Shown: positions 1 through 9,355, counted from the first letter of the stretch. The stretch is DNA of 64,000 nt from Bacillus sp. ISL-55 (GCF_018613155.1 NZ_JAGGQU010000009.1:113734-177733), one strand, 5' to 3'. Program-made: numbers and translations. Notes: generated by a model from the letters alone, not told the origin.

Positions 1-30
1 GGCTGAACAAGGCGCTTACGCATTTCTTAT

Positions 31-579
31 TTAAGATGGCAATTGTGTTTCTCCCCCGCTTTTACCACCCATAAGCACTTCATCAATCATTTTATCCAGC
101 CTGATTATGCTTTGTTTTGCGCGCTCATGTTCTATTTTCCTGTAATGATGGTTTCCGCCTTCTTCTTCGTCTTTTTCATCTGCCCATTTCACTACCTGCT
201 GCAGTGGCGTACGGATAATATCGTTTGAAGGCAAGAAGGAGTCTGTATGGAAAAGGATTGCAAGTGAAGTGGCTTTTGCCTGCACGGGGTTTTCACCCAA
301 TCGGATTAAGAGTTTATGCGCTCTCTCCGCTCCCTTAATTGGATGGATGTCATTTTTTCTGTATAGCTCGTAGTCCCATTTGCCGTTCCTGTACCAGGTA
401 AAATGCCCTATATCATGCAGGAAACCGGCTTTCGCTGCAATATCTACATCCACCTTATGCTCCCTGGCAAGATGGAATGCGTGGTAAGCGACAGCGATAG
501 CATGGGCCATGCCAGAACGCTTCAAGTATTTTTGGGCAATATGGTGTTCAAATATGTCCAAAAGAGTTACATCCCTCAT
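31..579 (-). CDS. HD-domain phosphohydrolase family protein
   Basis: This 182-residue soluble protein has an HD-superfamily metal site. A histidine in the helix HAIAVAYHAF is followed by the FLHDIGHF His-Asp pair around residues 50-58 and a further HTDS near residue 110. HD proteins hydrolyse phosphomonoesters or phosphodiesters, often of nucleotides, but the substrate cannot be told here. The start is set by an AAGGAGG site just upstream of ATG 579. It has no co-directional partner within 300 bases upstream. The C-terminal 30 residues are charged and low in complexity. The family is clear, the function is not. Confidence 0.8.
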   Translation of the reverse strand: MRDVTLLDIFEHHIAQKYLKRSGMAHAIAVAYHAFHLAREHKVDVDIAAKAGFLHDIGHFTWYRNGKWDYELYRKNDIHPIKGAERAHKLLIRLGENPVQAKATSLAILFHTDSFLPSNDIIRTPLQQVVKWADEKDEEEGGNHHYRKIEHERAKQSIIRLDKMIDEVLMGGKSGGETQLPS

Positions 580-679
580 TTCATAACCTCCTTAGCTGAT
601 GTGATACCCTCATTTTTATGAATGTTAACAGAAATCATCCAGAAATGCACTTTTTTGCATCCTACCTTTCACATAGCCT

Positions 680-856
680 GTTTTCGTAAAGATTGTTGTT
701 AAAATCCTAAAGCCGATTTTAACGTAATATAAGGCCATTGCAGGTCGGAATTAAGTTTGCATGCTCTTTTCTCACAAAAGAGTCAACTTTACGAAGAAAA
801 ACGGTCATTAAATCCTATTTTGTAGTCAAATAGCAAAAAAGTTTGAGAAAAGAGCC
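680..856. repeat. structured intergenic element with nested inverted repeats
   Basis: No gene is seen between 580 and 910. This stretch has three nested or adjacent dyads: GTTAAAATC (698-706) with GATTTTAAC (715-723), TTCGTAAAG (683-691) with CTTTACGAA (787-795), and GCTCTTTTCTCA (763-774) with TGAGAAAAGAGC (844-855). The first 45 bases recur with few changes at 44807-44851, so this is an interspersed repeat rather than unique sequence. It could be a MITE-like remnant or a structured RNA. Confidence 0.55.
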
Positions 857-866
857 TTCATAAAAC

Positions 867-908
867 AAAGCTGGCAAAGGATCAAAACATTCCCCCTTTG
901 CCAGCTTT
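867..908 (-). terminator. intrinsic terminator of the large membrane protein gene
   Basis: A 14-bp stem, AAAGCTGGCAAAGG (867-880) with CCTTTGCCAGCTTT (895-908), lies directly after the stop codon of the minus-strand gene that ends at 911. The downstream minus-strand bases start TTTTATG, so the U-tract is short. Confidence 0.7.
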
Positions 909-910
909 TA

Positions 911-3900
911 TTAGTTCCAGTTTTTCATTTTCATGATTAAACTCTCTTTTAACTTTGCCAAGAGAGTTTTCTCCCCTCTAGCTCCTTTTTGTTTATTCCA
1001 CTCATTGAAGCTGGCAGCACTGATCAGGATCGATCCGGCGATCAAGAGGTAACCCCACCAAGGGAGATTTCCCCAGAATGGGCGGGTTTGCAGAACCACA
1101 TTAAGAAGCAAAACTCCCGCCCCAACAAAGAAATAAGCTTTTACTCTCAGCCACATTCCGGCCAGCATGGAAATCAGCGACAGCGATCCAAGAATCAGGG
1201 CATCATAAACCGTATTGCTTTCCAAGCCATCCTGAATGAGCATAAGAGATACCAACATCAACACCGCCCACTGAATATAGCTGGTGATTTGCTTGCTTCT
1301 CGCTTTGAACATATATCGTAAGAAAATCACAAGGGCCACGAGTGGAAGTACGTATACCTCCCTTTCAAATAAGGCCGGGATATTAAGCTGCTCTACGGCT
1401 GTATAATAAGGAATCAGCAGGTAAGCCCCTGCGATAAATTGAATGACACTTACTCCTTTACCATGAACCCTGTTCTTCTGCAGCCATAATCCTGCAGATA
1501 GAAGGAGTCCATGGACAATGAGCGCCCAGAAGGTTTCACCATTCATTAGTGCCACGGAAACAATGAACAAGAACCCGACTATTGAATAAGCATCCATGCT
1601 TTGCAGTCCAAAAACTCCTCCCTTTTCCCAGAGATTGCTATAAATCCTTCTCCCTGAAAAAATAAGCAAAATTCCTGATCCTGAAAGAATAGCGATATCC
1701 CAATACACATGCAGCTGTGCCAGGAACATGATTTGGATTGTGCCGTAAAAGATCATTAATAACGGGATCATTGCGGCTAAATCCCATTTCACTATATGGA
1801 GCAAAACCAATATCGCTGCTGCATAACCAATTGTTATACCGAACAACAGCCAGCTGTATGGATATGCTGCCAGAAAGCTTGCTACTCCTAAGAGTGAAAT
1901 CGGGACAAGATAATATAAGGTTCTTTGTTTAAAACTCGCGGTTGACAATACCCAGAATAGAGTCAACAAAATACTTGTCACCAGGAAGGCGTAATGGCCT
2001 GTATCTGTTTCTGTAAAATGACTGATACCCGTCTTGATCGTCAGGAACAACGTAGTGAATGCAGCGTATAAGAACGATTTCACTTTCCATTCCTTTTTCA
2101 CAAAGAAAATACTCGCTGCATAGACTCCCGTTCCAACCAAGTAGCTTAAGATCGCTTCATCCCCGTACATGATAAACTCAACTGCCATTATTGGAGCGAG
2201 GTAGATATGAGCAATCCATGAATAAGCAATTGCAAGACCTCTCTGCTTTTGAATAAGTAAAGCGGCTGCCCCCAGCAATAACCATCCGCCTCCTGGGATG
2301 ATTAAAGACTCTAGTGTTGTACTAAAATCAAATATCTTCTGATTGATTGAGTCCACTGTAATCAGGTACCAGGCAAGGCTGACTAAACCTGAGAAGAATG
2401 CGACCAGTGACTGCTTTGTGATTCTATAAAGCAAGAGAGACATCAAGATTCCGCCAAGCCAAATGAGCGATTCTCCGTAAATATTTGATATAGGAAATAC
2501 AAATGTGTAAAACAGGCTTGCTGCATAGAAACCATGAGAACTGAAAAAAGCATTCCGCGCCAGTATGGTTTCCTTTGTTTTGCGAAGGCCAATACCGACA
2601 GCCAGCAACAATACTCCCGCCAGCGCTAAATTTCCTGGCATTCCGAGTAAATCGTTATAAAAGCTTGAGTGAATCCGTACTTCCTCAAATATTGAAGCTG
2701 CTGATAAGCCCAGCGAGATAGGCACTGCCCATTGAGCAATTAATGGCAAAAACGGTCTCTTGTCGATTTTCATCATGACATAAAATGCATAGCTGGTCAG
2801 CGAGAACATCAGGGCCAGCTCCCACCAGCCGAACATGGAAAAAGCAACAAGTATCATGAAAAGCATGATCAACATACCAACATCACGTGAGCTAGTTTTG
2901 ATGGATTGAAGATATTTCAACTTGACCAGCCAGCCTGTAAGAATGAAGAGAACGAATCCAATAAAATAAATTGGCAAAACAAGATTTTCGAAAACATTCC
3001 ATTTTGCAATTTGCAAAACGGCTTCAAACATCGCGGCGGCAAGGAAAATCGGACTTAAATATTTGAAAATGATATTTTCATTGGTATTAGCCAGATAGAT
3101 AAAATTAGCTGAAATGATCAGGTAAGCTGCCATAAGAATAAAGGATGGATTTCCTGCATGAATCATCAACCCTTCGGCTGTGATGAATAAAAAGGCAAGA
3201 CCTGATACAACCCCACTGGTAATTTGAAAAGCTCTTTTCAAGGCGTATTTATCATCAATGAACTTTGGAACAAACAGAAACACGAACCCAAGAAGTGCAT
3301 AACCAATTACACTTACTTCTGTAAACCACCAATTTTCAAGAATCTGATAGGCACCATAAACGAACATGGCACTAAAAACAAAATGATACTCTTTATGGCC
3401 ATTAACGAAGATCATCGATAGATAGACAATAGCAGTCAAAATCAAATTGAAGCCGTTGAAGATATGATTTTCATAAAAGAAAAGCATTAACAAGGTAGAC
3501 AGTACTAGGTTTGCCTGTGAATATACTGCAAGTTCCTTCGTGAAGAGCGGCAGTTGATCTTTTATTTTCAGCTGGTGATACGCTGCAATCAGAAGTGTAT
3601 TGAAAATAATCAGGCCGAGGTAGAATCCGTCTGTTTTCAGTCCAATCGCGCTCAACACATATGCTGCTGCAATCGAAGTTGTTATAAACGTAAACCACAC
3701 GAATAATCTCGAAGATAGCCTCTTTGCCAGAAAACCATAAATCGGAATCAACACTGAACTGCTTATTGCCCCTAATATGAAGCGGCCTTCTCCATAAAAC
3801 GATAAATAAGGGCCGAGCAATTCAAACCAGCCTAGAGATAGGGTGAAGATAGGCAGGAAAAGGCTGCCAAGTACCACAAACGCAAAGGCTGTTTTTTCAA

Positions 3901-4390
3901 TTTTAATGATCTTGTAGCTAATATAGGCAATTCCATAAAATAAAGCTGAAACCAATGCAATTGACCCTGTCTTCATCAATGGAGTCATACTTTCCCAGTT
4001 GCTTGTAGCTAGGTACAAACCACCAATCAAAAGCATGATCACCCCTATATTCAAAGACCAGGAAATATTCCGTTCACGAATCTCTTCCGCTGATTTTTTT
4101 GGTCTGGCTTTTACCGGGCGTGGTTTAGAATGTTGTAATTGTTTCTCCTTTACCACAACGCTATCTGTTGACTTAACTTTTTCGTTCTCAAGTCCAAGTA
4201 CTTCAGGAGTATTGTTCTTAGTTGCCAAGTCTTCCACCTGCCGGTCTTTTGCCAGCAAATCAAGAAAGTATTCATTATGGGCTTCTGATACACTTTTATA
4301 TTGCTCTGGTGAAACATAACCTAATTCTTTCAAATGATAGAGCTCATTCCGGAAAATCCTGCGTCTTTCCTCTTTAGGAGCATGTTCCAT
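911..4390 (-). CDS. very large polytopic membrane protein (DUF2157-like N-terminus)
   Basis: This 1159-residue protein starts with about 90 charged cytosolic residues containing a short helix of the LKELGYVSPEQY type seen in DUF2157-like proteins. A near-continuous series of hydrophobic helices follows, probably more than 30. There is no ATPase, protease or transport signature that I recognise, and the C-terminus is short and basic. The start is supported by GGGGGA just upstream of ATG 4390. The gene is single and diverges from the small membrane gene at 4653. Function unknown. Proteins of this type are usually annotated only as predicted membrane proteins. Confidence 0.75.
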   Translation of the reverse strand: MEHAPKEERRRIFRNELYHLKELGYVSPEQYKSVSEAHNEYFLDLLAKDRQVEDLATKNNTPEVLGLENEKVKSTDSVVVKEKQLQHSKPRPVKARPKKSAEEIRERNISWSLNIGVIMLLIGGLYLATSNWESMTPLMKTGSIALVSALFYGIAYISYKIIKIEKTAFAFVVLGSLFLPIFTLSLGWFELLGPYLSFYGEGRFILGAISSSVLIPIYGFLAKRLSSRLFVWFTFITTSIAAAYVLSAIGLKTDGFYLGLIIFNTLLIAAYHQLKIKDQLPLFTKELAVYSQANLVLSTLLMLFFYENHIFNGFNLILTAIVYLSMIFVNGHKEYHFVFSAMFVYGAYQILENWWFTEVSVIGYALLGFVFLFVPKFIDDKYALKRAFQITSGVVSGLAFLFITAEGLMIHAGNPSFILMAAYLIISANFIYLANTNENIIFKYLSPIFLAAAMFEAVLQIAKWNVFENLVLPIYFIGFVLFILTGWLVKLKYLQSIKTSSRDVGMLIMLFMILVAFSMFGWWELALMFSLTSYAFYVMMKIDKRPFLPLIAQWAVPISLGLSAASIFEEVRIHSSFYNDLLGMPGNLALAGVLLLAVGIGLRKTKETILARNAFFSSHGFYAASLFYTFVFPISNIYGESLIWLGGILMSLLLYRITKQSLVAFFSGLVSLAWYLITVDSINQKIFDFSTTLESLIIPGGGWLLLGAAALLIQKQRGLAIAYSWIAHIYLAPIMAVEFIMYGDEAILSYLVGTGVYAASIFFVKKEWKVKSFLYAAFTTLFLTIKTGISHFTETDTGHYAFLVTSILLTLFWVLSTASFKQRTLYYLVPISLLGVASFLAAYPYSWLLFGITIGYAAAILVLLHIVKWDLAAMIPLLMIFYGTIQIMFLAQLHVYWDIAILSGSGILLIFSGRRIYSNLWEKGGVFGLQSMDAYSIVGFLFIVSVALMNGETFWALIVHGLLLSAGLWLQKNRVHGKGVSVIQFIAGAYLLIPYYTAVEQLNIPALFEREVYVLPLVALVIFLRYMFKARSKQITSYIQWAVLMLVSLMLIQDGLESNTVYDALILGSLSLISMLAGMWLRVKAYFFVGAGVLLLNVVLQTRPFWGNLPWWGYLLIAGSILISAASFNEWNKQKGARGEKTLLAKLKESLIMKMKNWN

Positions 4391-4652
4391 TTTAATCCCC
4401 CAATTCCTCTTTTATCCACTTTGAATTGTTTAGTGTAATTTTACACCTTTTATAAAATAATTCAACATTCTTTCTAAAAAAAACAAAAGTGATTTTTCGA
4501 CAAATTTCTATTCCCACTTTACCCCTGCGCCTTTATAATAGGGAAGGTATTGGGTTCAATGTGACTTTCATTTGGTTCGCCTTCTCAAATTCAGAACCAG
4601 GAAGCATAAAACAATCGGATAAAAAATAAATAAAAGATTTCGAGGTAAGAAG

Positions 4653-5012
4653 ATGAGTGATTTTTTATGGTTAATGTATTTAGGATTCATGGGCACGACG
4701 GCAATATGGTTTTTGATCAAAGGTAAATATAAAAACAATATCACGAGGCTTGATTTTATCATTTCAATCATCACTTGGCTTGGTTTATTTGGATATGTGA
4801 CTGAAACAGAGATGCTGACCCCTCTAGTATGGAAAATTGTCTTCGTTTTCGGTCTCATTTGGGATGTGATTTTTACCATATTCTTTGCGGAGCGATTTGC
4901 AGGGGATTTTGGCCTGGAAGAAGAGGAAGAACCTATGCCGCTTGCAGCTAAACTGAGTGGATTGATTTTTGTACTGCCCCTTTATTACGGGATATTCCGG
5001 TATGCTTTTTAA
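4653..5012 (+). CDS. small membrane protein, function unknown
   Basis: The 119-residue product has about three or four hydrophobic segments (residues 3-20, 33-50, 60-80 and 100-117), with an acidic loop EEEEE near residue 90. An AGGTAAGAAG ribosome site precedes ATG 4653, and a TATAAT-like -10 lies at 4533-4538. It diverges from the large membrane gene and is closed by a strong terminator at 5011. I do not recognise the family. Confidence 0.65.
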   Translation: MSDFLWLMYLGFMGTTAIWFLIKGKYKNNITRLDFIISIITWLGLFGYVTETEMLTPLVWKIVFVFGLIWDVIFTIFFAERFAGDFGLEEEEEPMPLAAKLSGLIFVLPLYYGIFRYAF

Positions 5013-5036
5013 AACGGCTTAGGCCGTTTTTTTTGT
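5011..5036 (+). terminator. intrinsic terminator
   Basis: AAAACGGC (5011-5018), loop TTAG, GCCGTTTT (5023-5030), followed by more T residues. It begins at the stop codon of the 4653-5012 gene. Confidence 0.85.
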
Positions 5037-5170
5037 TGCCTTCCTTAAGTTATACTAAAATAATAGTAACGTTTTTTAATATAATAATAGCCGTTCCAGG
5101 GTCAGGAACAGCATATTTTAACGGTATTCCTCCATTAAATTAGGACCAGGTACTATCACTGATCGCAAGT

Positions 5171-5202
5171 GTCTTTTTCAGGAAGACACCTCGGTTTTTG
5201 TT
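5171..5202 (+). terminator. isolated terminator-like hairpin
   Basis: GTGTCTT (5171-5177) pairs with AAGACAC and is followed by CTCGGTTTTTG. It sits in a 240-base gap with no visible gene, so it may be a second stop for the 4653 gene or a relic. Confidence 0.35.
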
Positions 5203-5218
5203 TAGTTTGTATAAAAAA

Positions 5219-5246
5219 AGGATAGAACCTTTGTTGGTTCTATCCT
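5219..5246 (-). terminator. intrinsic terminator of the SDR gene
   Basis: AGGATAGAACC (5219-5229) pairs with GGTTCTATCCT (5236-5246). On the minus strand the stem is followed by seven T residues, just beyond the stop of the SDR gene at 5255. Confidence 0.85.
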
Positions 5247-5254
5247 CTGAATGA

Positions 5255-5971
5255 TTATGGATTTGTAGACCACATTCCAGCAGTCTTGATGAAAACCCGG
5301 CGGTTCAATTTTAGCTGAGCTACCATTAACTCAGCCAGATCTTCCGGCTGCATGACTTTATCTGGATTGCCATCTGTTAAATTCGTCTCAATGGCCAGAT
5401 CAGTAGCTACCGTACTTGGAGTAAGTGCGCTGACACGGATATTATGCTTACGAACTTCAAGCATTAGCGATTCAGTCAACCCTAGTACCCCGAACTTTGA
5501 TGCGCTATATGCACTCGTTACCGGTGCTCCCTTTTGCCCTGCAGTTGACGCAATATTGATTATGTCACCTGTCTTTCGCTCAATCATTCCTGGCAGGACC
5601 GCACGAGTCACATAGTATGTTCCCATTAAGTTGACCTGGATGATTTTTTCCCACTCCTGCGGCTCCAGATCTAGAAAGCCGCCGAATTTCGCGGTTCCTG
5701 CATTGTTAATCAGGATATCTATAGGGCCGATTTCTTCTGTTACATGCTCAACAGCGTGCTGTATAGATTCGATGTCAGATACATCCGCGACAGCTCCAGA
5801 AACATTTACCCCATATTCCTCAAGTTCATTTGTCACCTTCTCCAGATTGGCAAGTGTTAGACCAATCATGCCAATATTTACGCCTTCTTTCGCCAAAGCT
5901 ATAGCAGCTGCCCGGCCGATGCCTCTGCCAGCACCCGTGATTAGCGCTGTTTTCCCTTTTAAAGATTCCAT
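5255..5971 (-). CDS. short-chain dehydrogenase/reductase, FabG-like
   Basis: A classical 238-residue SDR. The N-terminal NAD(P)-binding motif TGAGRGIG lies at residues 12-19, NNAG at about 89-92, the catalytic Ser in STAGQ near 142 and the YSASK Tyr/Lys pair at about 155-159. The length and motifs match FabG-type 3-oxoacyl-ACP reductases, but the gene is not in a fatty-acid operon and the true substrate is open. The start ATG 5971 has GGAAGGAG upstream. It is monocistronic with its own terminator. Confidence 0.85.
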   Translation of the reverse strand: MESLKGKTALITGAGRGIGRAAAIALAKEGVNIGMIGLTLANLEKVTNELEEYGVNVSGAVADVSDIESIQHAVEHVTEEIGPIDILINNAGTAKFGGFLDLEPQEWEKIIQVNLMGTYYVTRAVLPGMIERKTGDIINIASTAGQKGAPVTSAYSASKFGVLGLTESLMLEVRKHNIRVSALTPSTVATDLAIETNLTDGNPDKVMQPEDLAELMVAQLKLNRRVFIKTAGMWSTNP

Positions 5972-6083
5972 ATTATGGCTCCTTCCAATTATGTAGTCAA
6001 GGGTTAATTATAGAAAATCTTATCGGCGAAAACAAATCTTGTGACTCATTATAAAAAATAGCAAACGATTTGGCGCAGAAAAA

Positions 6084-6109
6084 ACCAGCAGTAAAGGATC
6101 ACTGCTGGT
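6084..6109 (-). terminator. intrinsic terminator of the GNAT/nitrilase pair
   Basis: ACCAGCAGT (6084-6092) pairs with ACTGCTGGT (6101-6109), and the minus-strand continuation is TTTTTTC. It lies directly after the stop of the GNAT gene at 6117. Confidence 0.8.
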
Positions 6110-6116
6110 CTGCACA

Positions 6117-6788
6117 TTATAATGGCAACAATGCCACGGTTTCTTTATTTTTCAGCTGGTCCACCATCTTATTCCACTTTTCTGGCTTCTTTTCGAGAAC
6201 GGAATAATAAGTGGTTAGGAAATCTGTAATTAACGGTGCCGGCAGTTCACGAGTGTTCTCATCAGTCGGCATAAAGCATAAATCAAGTCCCTCTACTGCT
6301 TCTCCGTCGTTTTCCCATGATGGATGTACGTATTCGATATCCAGACGCTTATATCCAAGGTGAGATAATACTTCGCGCCTTACAAATGGGTCCATCGTTT
6401 TTACACCGCCAAAATCATGATCTGTCTTCCGGTACGGATCATAAATTTCTGCGAACATCCCAAACAGTTCTACTCCTTGATCACCAGCGAGTTTCTGCAG
6501 GTCTTCCATTCTTTTATTTGCCAGGAATCTCCCAAGACTCATCCCAGGTTTTCCAACAATAGTAAAGTCAGTCATCGCAATATTCCAGTCAGGATAATAC
6601 CGGTATTCAGTTACGCCGACCACTTCATTTTCATGTACAGCAACAAAAACCCTGATGCCTGGATCTTCGAGTGGCCCTTTCCATAAATCAAACTCCAATA
6701 CTTCCTCCGGAGGGAAAACTTCCTTCATTAAATTATGGAGCTTGGTAAAAAGCGGATCATCGATACTATTAACGCGGATATATTCCAT
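6117..6788 (-). CDS. GNAT-fold acetyltransferase-like protein
   Basis: The 223-residue product has a GNAT-like core: FVAVHENEVVGVTEYRYY around residues 48-65 is strand beta3/beta4, and GMSLGRFLANKRMEDL around 83-98 occupies the place of the acetyl-CoA loop and helix. The A-loop consensus is weak, so acetyl-CoA binding is inferred. It starts 12 bases after the nitrilase gene, behind a good AAGGAG site, so the two are co-transcribed. In B. subtilis YhcX a GNAT and a nitrilase domain are fused in one chain. Here they are separate genes in the opposite order. Confidence 0.7.
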   Translation of the reverse strand: MEYIRVNSIDDPLFTKLHNLMKEVFPPEEVLEFDLWKGPLEDPGIRVFVAVHENEVVGVTEYRYYPDWNIAMTDFTIVGKPGMSLGRFLANKRMEDLQKLAGDQGVELFGMFAEIYDPYRKTDHDFGGVKTMDPFVRREVLSHLGYKRLDIEYVHPSWENDGEAVEGLDLCFMPTDENTRELPAPLITDFLTTYYSVLEKKPEKWNKMVDQLKNKETVALLPL

Positions 6789-6800
6789 GAAGGTTACTCC

Positions 6801-7682
6801 TTATCTTATAAAATTCTTTTCGGCTTGTTCCCAGTCTGTATAAAGGTCAGTACGGCGGTCACGCCAAGTAGTGACCGAACCGCGCTCACGAACTTCGTAC
6901 AAAAGCTCCAAATCAAGGTCAGCAGTTACGACCATATCATCATTAAGTTCTCCTTCGACCTGCAGCCCTTTTGGCGGGAAAGGAATATCATTAGGAGTGA
7001 TCACTGCCGCCTGGCCAAAGTTAGCGCGCATAAAGTCAACTGTAGGCAACGCACCTACTGTTCCTGTCAAAACGACGTAAACCTGATTTTCAATGGCCCG
7101 TGCATGGCTCGTATAGCGGACACGATGGAAACCATGACGATCATCTGTACATGACGGAACGAAAATGACATCTGCACCTTTTGCTTTAGCCATCCTGACG
7201 ATTTCAGGAAACTCAATATCATAGCAAGTTAATAGCGCGATGCGTCCTTTCTCTGTATCAAATACCCTGAAATCCTCTCCCGCACTCATATTCCACTCAT
7301 TTACCTCAGTAGGTGTAATATGAAGCTTTGCCTGCTCGACGATTCTGCCATCCGGGTAAAACATGTGTGCGACATTGTAGAGCTTTCCAGCTCGAGCGAT
7401 GACATGTGTACCGCCAATAATGTGCATCCCTGTTTCCAACGCGAAATTCTGGAACAGGTTTAAATATTGTTCGGTAAAACCGGGGAGTTCATTAATGGTC
7501 AGCCTCGTACCCTGCTCACTGCCGATTGATAATAATTGAGTAGTAAAGAACTCAGGAAACAAAACGAACTCTGAACCATACTCCTGTGCTGTTTTTACAT
7601 AATGCTCACATTGCTGAGCAAACTCTTCGAACGACCTGATCGTGTGAAGATGGTACTGGACTGCGGAAACTCTTATTTTCAT
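6801..7682 (-). CDS. carbon-nitrogen hydrolase (nitrilase superfamily)
   Basis: The 293-residue protein has the nitrilase catalytic triad: Glu in FPEFFT near residue 43, Lys in AKLHITPTE near 118, and Cys in LLTCYDIEFPE near 152. This fold hydrolyses amides or nitriles, and members with this length are often amidases or N-carbamoyl hydrolases. The substrate is unknown. The start is set by GGGGGAATG upstream of ATG 7682. It is followed 12 bases later by a GNAT gene, suggesting a linked acylation and amide-hydrolysis pathway. Confidence 0.85.
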   Translation of the reverse strand: MKIRVSAVQYHLHTIRSFEEFAQQCEHYVKTAQEYGSEFVLFPEFFTTQLLSIGSEQGTRLTINELPGFTEQYLNLFQNFALETGMHIIGGTHVIARAGKLYNVAHMFYPDGRIVEQAKLHITPTEVNEWNMSAGEDFRVFDTEKGRIALLTCYDIEFPEIVRMAKAKGADVIFVPSCTDDRHGFHRVRYTSHARAIENQVYVVLTGTVGALPTVDFMRANFGQAAVITPNDIPFPPKGLQVEGELNDDMVVTADLDLELLYEVRERGSVTTWRDRRTDLYTDWEQAEKNFIR

Positions 7683-7874
7683 CCATCATTCCCCCTGTAT
7701 CTATAAACATTTTTCATCTTGAATTCAAATTTTCGGAAATACGAAAATCATTATATAGCATTTTGCTTTTTATGAATACATTTTTCATTAATATTGGACA
7801 AGAAATTTATTGAGTAAAAACTTTGCCTGGTCACTCTGGATTTTCCGAGGAGAAAATGTTCCAATTCCAATCGG

Positions 7875-7907
7875 ATTAGATTATAATCTAATTAGATCAT
7901 TTTCTAA
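7875..7907 (+). promoter_or_regulatory. palindromic operator candidate upstream of the MFS gene
   Basis: ATTAGATTATAATCTAAT (7875-7892) is a perfect 18-bp palindrome. It is followed at once by a second, looser dyad TTAGA...TCTAA (7892-7907), with centres about 16 bp apart. It lies 23-55 bases before the likely start at 7930, where a dimeric repressor of MarR or TetR type would block transcription. No regulator gene is adjacent. Confidence 0.55.
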
Positions 7908-7929
7908 TCTTCGTTTTTTGGAGGGCCAT

Positions 7930-9156
7930 ATGTTCTATACTTTCAACATGGAGAAATCTTACCGCAAACTATTCTTTGCTGGCGTTATTAACGGTATCGG
8001 TGATCGATTCAGCCAGGTGGCATTGTTAGCTTTAATTTTGCAAATGACTGGTTCTGGCCTGTCAGTCGGGATTACAATGGCTCTCAGGATGATTCCGTTT
8101 TTATTCTTCAGCCCTTTGAGCAGCAGCCTTGCCAGGAAATTCGGAAGAAAGAACATCATGATCTTTACGGACCTAACCAGAGCAGTATTAGCCTTGTCGT
8201 TTCTGGCTGTCAACAATTCTGATGATATATGGATTGTATATGTCGCAACTTTCATGCTGGCCTCGGGAGAAGCAATCTACGCACCGATCAGGAAATCAAG
8301 CATACCTGCCATTGTTTCGTCTAAATCCTTAAAAGATATAAACGGATGGGAACAGGTATTAATGGGAATTGTTTTAATCATTGGAGCTCTAAGTGGCGGG
8401 ATTGTCTCATACTTCCTGGGAGCCAAAGCAGCTTTTCTGCTTAATATAGTGTCCTTTTTAGCTGCCGGCTGGATTTTATCGACCTTGCCTTCTCTGGGCG
8501 GTACCATCAAAAATGAACAAATCAGTGAACCTGACTTAGAAAAGTACAGTGAATTGCTCCCTGTTATTGCGGCTTCAACCTTCCTGTTAATGTTGATGAT
8601 GTTTGAGTTGATCATCCCGCTGATTAACGGGATTGAGAATGTATTATTAAGTGTGTATGCCGTTGAAACTTTTAAAAAGGCTGACCTGGGTGTAGGGATT
8701 TTTTACAGTGTTCTAGGTCTGGGTTTAATGATCAGTCCATTATTGACTAAGATGGTAAAAAAAAGATTTCTATTATTTTCTTTCATTTGCATTATAGGGG
8801 AAGGTTTATTTTTGACTTCGATTAGCCAGACAAAAGCTTTCTGGATGGCCGCTGTTCTATTTGGCGTCACCGCAATTTTCAGCGGTGTTGGCAATGCCCT
8901 TCTAGATACGGTGGCAATGGAGACCATTCCTACAAAATGGCATGGAATGTACTTCGGCATCACTAGCATGCTGTCCAATACATTCATCGGGGTCTCTATG
9001 TTCTTAACAGGTATGGCTCTGGAATGGTTCGACCCAAGATTGGTGGGTATGATTGGCGGAATCATGTATATATCTGCCGGAACCTTGTTCTTGATATGGT
9101 CCCTTAAATATAGTGTGGATCAAGAAAAAGCAAAATTAATGAAAAAAGTGGTGTAA
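7930..9156 (+). CDS. MFS transporter (drug/macrolide-efflux type)
   Basis: A 408-residue protein with about 12 transmembrane helices and the MFS loop-2/3 motif ARKFGRKN at residues 56-63. The overall look is of the MFS_3 efflux branch. The reading frame is open from 7810, but GGAGGG immediately before ATG 7930 and the MFS-typical N-terminus FYTFNMEKSYRKLFFAG make 7930 the start. The palindromes just upstream suggest substrate-inducible repression. It is monocistronic, with a strong terminator. The substrate is not predictable. Confidence 0.85.
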   Translation: MFYTFNMEKSYRKLFFAGVINGIGDRFSQVALLALILQMTGSGLSVGITMALRMIPFLFFSPLSSSLARKFGRKNIMIFTDLTRAVLALSFLAVNNSDDIWIVYVATFMLASGEAIYAPIRKSSIPAIVSSKSLKDINGWEQVLMGIVLIIGALSGGIVSYFLGAKAAFLLNIVSFLAAGWILSTLPSLGGTIKNEQISEPDLEKYSELLPVIAASTFLLMLMMFELIIPLINGIENVLLSVYAVETFKKADLGVGIFYSVLGLGLMISPLLTKMVKKRFLLFSFICIIGEGLFLTSISQTKAFWMAAVLFGVTAIFSGVGNALLDTVAMETIPTKWHGMYFGITSMLSNTFIGVSMFLTGMALEWFDPRLVGMIGGIMYISAGTLFLIWSLKYSVDQEKAKLMKKVV

Positions 9157-9163
9157 CTAGAAT

Positions 9164-9198
9164 AACAGGTCCATCGTTTAGAAGACGATGGACCTGTT
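9164..9198. terminator. strong intrinsic terminator
   Basis: A perfect 13-bp stem, AACAGGTCCATCG (9164-9176) with CGATGGACCTGTT (9186-9198), closes the MFS gene. It may also serve the small minus-strand frame ending at 9200. Confidence 0.8.
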
Positions 9199-9199
9199 G

Positions 9200-9355
9200 T
9201 TATATAAAATATTTGTACCCAAACAACTGAGTTCCGCCTTCATCTATAGTAATGATGATTGAATTTTCATGTACGTAAACAAAATATGGTGACAAATTGT
9301 GGGCAGCTAAAGCATTTTCGACTATTGTCGGAGTCCATCTTTCCTTTACCGTCAT
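9200..9355 (-). CDS. possible small protein, unknown
   Basis: A 51-residue frame beginning MTVKERWTPTIVENA and ending GGTQLFGYKYFI reads like a real polypeptide. The frame stays open further upstream to 9445, but that part is an Ile/Leu/Asn-rich run that looks non-coding. There is no strong ribosome site before ATG 9355. It could be a genuine small gene or the tail of a decayed one. I recognise no family. Confidence 0.3.
   Translation of the reverse strand: MTVKERWTPTIVENALAAHNLSPYFVYVHENSIIITIDEGGTQLFGYKYFI

Noticed and set aside
989-1321. 110-residue plus-strand frame inside the large membrane gene
   Set aside because: Antisense shadow of a well-supported gene, without start signals.
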